Positions 14,041 through 15,479 of a stretch of 15,479 nucleotides of DNA are shown here, piece after piece. How positions within the stretch are numbered: position 1 is the first letter of the stretch; each line of letters begins with the position of its first letter. A program made the translations under genes and the position numbers. The notes below the pieces were generated by a model. That model searched no databases and was not told where the DNA came from. It was given only the letters and a program-made list of their open reading frames with translations. Source of the stretch: CAYMEK01 sp964389305. GTDB lineage: Bacteria; Spirochaetota; Spirochaetia; SZUA-6; DRHE01. The stretch is from positions 1 through 15,479 of the forward strand of contig CAYMEK010000084.1 in NCBI GenBank assembly GCA_964389305.1, in the 5' to 3' direction.

Positions 14041-15479
14041 GGATCTGGATGCCATCCGCCGGCGCCTGAAATCCATTTCGCTGCTCAGGGAGGCTCGCGG
14101 AAAGGCGGGCGTCGACGTTCATCCCGGCGCCAGAGGCGTCGCCCCGGGCGCCCGCGAAATCATGGTATGCGCCGGCACAGGGTGTGTTTCCAACAACTCC
14201 TTGAAGGTGAAAACCGCTCTGGAGAGAGAGATCGAGAAGCAGGGGCTGCAGGAAAAGATCCGCGTGGTCACCACGGGCTGCAACGGCTTCTGCGCCAACG
14301 GGCCTATCGTAGTAGTCAAGCCGGACGATATCTTCTACCAGATGCTCAGCGAACAGGACGTCCCGCACCTGGTGGAAGAGCATCTCCTCAATGGGCGTCC
14401 GGTGGAAAAGCTGATGTACACTTCTGCCAAGAATGGGGCGCCGATCCCTAAGATGAGCGATATCCCCTTCTTCGGCAAGCAGCAACTCATAGCCTTGACC
14501 AACCGGGGATTGATCGATCCGGAAAACATCGACGAGTACATCGCCCTGGGCGGCTACCGGGCCCTGGTCAAGGCACTCACCGAAATGAACCCGGAGGGAA
14601 TTATCGGGGAGATCAAGTCCTCGGGCCTGCGCGGGCGGGGCGGGGCGGGCTTTCCCACCGGAAAGAAGTGGGAGTTCTGCCGCAACGCTCCCGGCTCGGA
14701 AAAGTACCTTATCTGCAATGCGGACGAAGGGGACCCCGGGGCCTTTATGGACCGCTCCATCGTGGAGTCGGATCCTCACGCCGTTCTGGAAGGAATGCTG
14801 ATCGGAGCCCGGGCCATCGGAGCCGGCCACGGATTCATCTATATCCGGGGTGAGTATCCCCTGGCCCTCGAACGGCTCAATCAGGCTTTGGAGCAGGCCA
14901 GGAGCTACGGCCTGCTCGGCGAGGACATTCTCGGCGCAGGCTTGGACTTCGACATTTTAGTGAGCAAAGGCGCCGGGGCTTTCGTATGCGGGGAGGAGAC
15001 CTCCCTGATCGGCTCGCTGGAAGGCAAGCTTCCCGAGCCCCGGGTCAGGCCGCCCTACCCCGCCCAGTCCGGCTACCTGGGCAAGCCCACCAACATCAAC
15101 AACGTGGAAACCTGGGCCAACATCCCCCACATCATCGGGAGGGGAGCGGATTGGTTCTCCTCCATCGGTACCGAGACCAGCAAAGGCACCAAGGTTTTCT
15201 CCCTGGTCGGCAAGGTAAACAACACCGGACTGGTCGAGGTGCCCATGGGCATCACCATGCGGGAGATCGTTTTCGACATCGGCGGCGGCATACCGGAGGG
15301 GAAAAAATTCAAGGCGGTGCAGACCGGCGGTCCCTCCGGCGGCTGCATCCCTGAGAGCCTGCTGGACACCCCGGTGGACTACGAATCCCTGACTCAGGCC
15401 GGCTCCATCATGGGCTCCGGCGGCATGATCGTCATGGACGAGGGCACCTGCATGGTCGAGGTGGCCCGCTACTTCATCC
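14024..15479 (+). CDS. NuoF/HydB-like NADH-binding flavoprotein (3' partial)
   Basis: The frame from ATG 14024 (GGAG 5-8 nt upstream) is open to the window end, 485 residues. Residues 46-120 form a thioredoxin-like [2Fe-2S] domain with Cys49 and Cys54 (CAGTGC) and Cys86 and Cys90 (CNGFC). Complex I NuoF lacks this domain; HydB, HndC and related NuoF-type subunits have it. The FMN/NADH domain follows: GLRGRGGAGFPTGKKW (about 201-216), ICNADEGDPGAFMDR (about 230-244), GAGAFVCGEETSLIGSLEG, and KPTNINNVETWANIP. The last visible part (GSGGMIVMDEGTCMVE) precedes the expected NuoF-type [4Fe-4S] site, which lies past the window. It oxidises or reduces NAD(P)(H). Whether it carries the extra C-terminal ferredoxin clusters of HydB cannot be seen. 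Confidence 0.9.
   Translation, partial: MKLKPEDLDAIRRRLKSISLLREARGKAGVDVHPGARGVAPGAREIMVCAGTGCVSNNSLKVKTALEREIEKQGLQEKIRVVTTGCNGFCANGPIVVVKPDDIFYQMLSEQDVPHLVEEHLLNGRPVEKLMYTSAKNGAPIPKMSDIPFFGKQQLIALTNRGLIDPENIDEYIALGGYRALVKALTEMNPEGIIGEIKSSGLRGRGGAGFPTGKKWEFCRNAPGSEKYLICNADEGDPGAFMDRSIVESDPHAVLEGMLIGARAIGAGHGFIYIRGEYPLALERLNQALEQARSYGLLGEDILGAGLDFDILVSKGAGAFVCGEETSLIGSLEGKLPEPRVRPPYPAQSGYLGKPTNINNVETWANIPHIIGRGADWFSSIGTETSKGTKVFSLVGKVNNTGLVEVPMGITMREIVFDIGGGIPEGKKFKAVQTGGPSGGCIPESLLDTPVDYESLTQAGSIMGSGGMIVMDEGTCMVEVARYFI

Overview
The window is about 15.5 kb of moderately GC-rich DNA from a Gram-negative bacterium. An outer-membrane-type beta-barrel protein, a Yej-type peptide importer and exported c-type cytochromes point that way. 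The tail of a CcsA/ResC-type cytochrome c biogenesis protein and two cytochrome genes suggest an anaerobic or facultative lifestyle with c-type electron carriers. I cannot assign a phylum from the sequence alone.

Left part, 1-7132. A partial ccsA-like gene on the plus strand meets a beta-barrel gene on the minus strand at a bidirectional terminator (231-271). A minus-strand operon yejA-yejB-yejE-yejF follows (read from 7029 down to 1259), with a sigma-70-like promoter at 7104-7132. It encodes a complete oligopeptide ABC importer. The 179-bp gap between yejB and yejE holds two near-identical 36-bp repeats with hairpin cores.

Middle, 7189-8688. A membrane-anchored monoheme cytochrome (minus strand, own promoter and probable terminator) is divergent from a small triheme cytochrome (plus strand). 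The 263-bp AT-rich region between them carries promoter-like and palindromic sequences.

Right part, 8771 to the end, is the most striking region. A tightly packed plus-strand operon encodes a Na+-NADH:quinone oxidoreductase-like complex in the order A-B-C-D-E-F, with ATGA overlaps at four junctions. Three things are unusual. (1) The A subunit has an NqrA-like N-terminus but two complete RnfC-type [4Fe-4S] motifs. (2) The F subunit is only the transmembrane helix plus [2Fe-2S] domain of NqrF; it stops where the FAD/NADH domain should begin. (3) In place of that domain come genes for a NuoE-like [2Fe-2S] protein and a HydB/HndC-like NuoF flavoprotein with intact FMN/NADH motifs, running off the window end. 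The simplest reading is a chimeric Nqr/Rnf-type ion pump whose NADH-oxidising module was exchanged for a NuoEF/HydCB-type flavin module, perhaps also linked to the upstream triheme cytochrome. This is inference from gene content, motifs and order; what lies after 15479 is needed to judge it.
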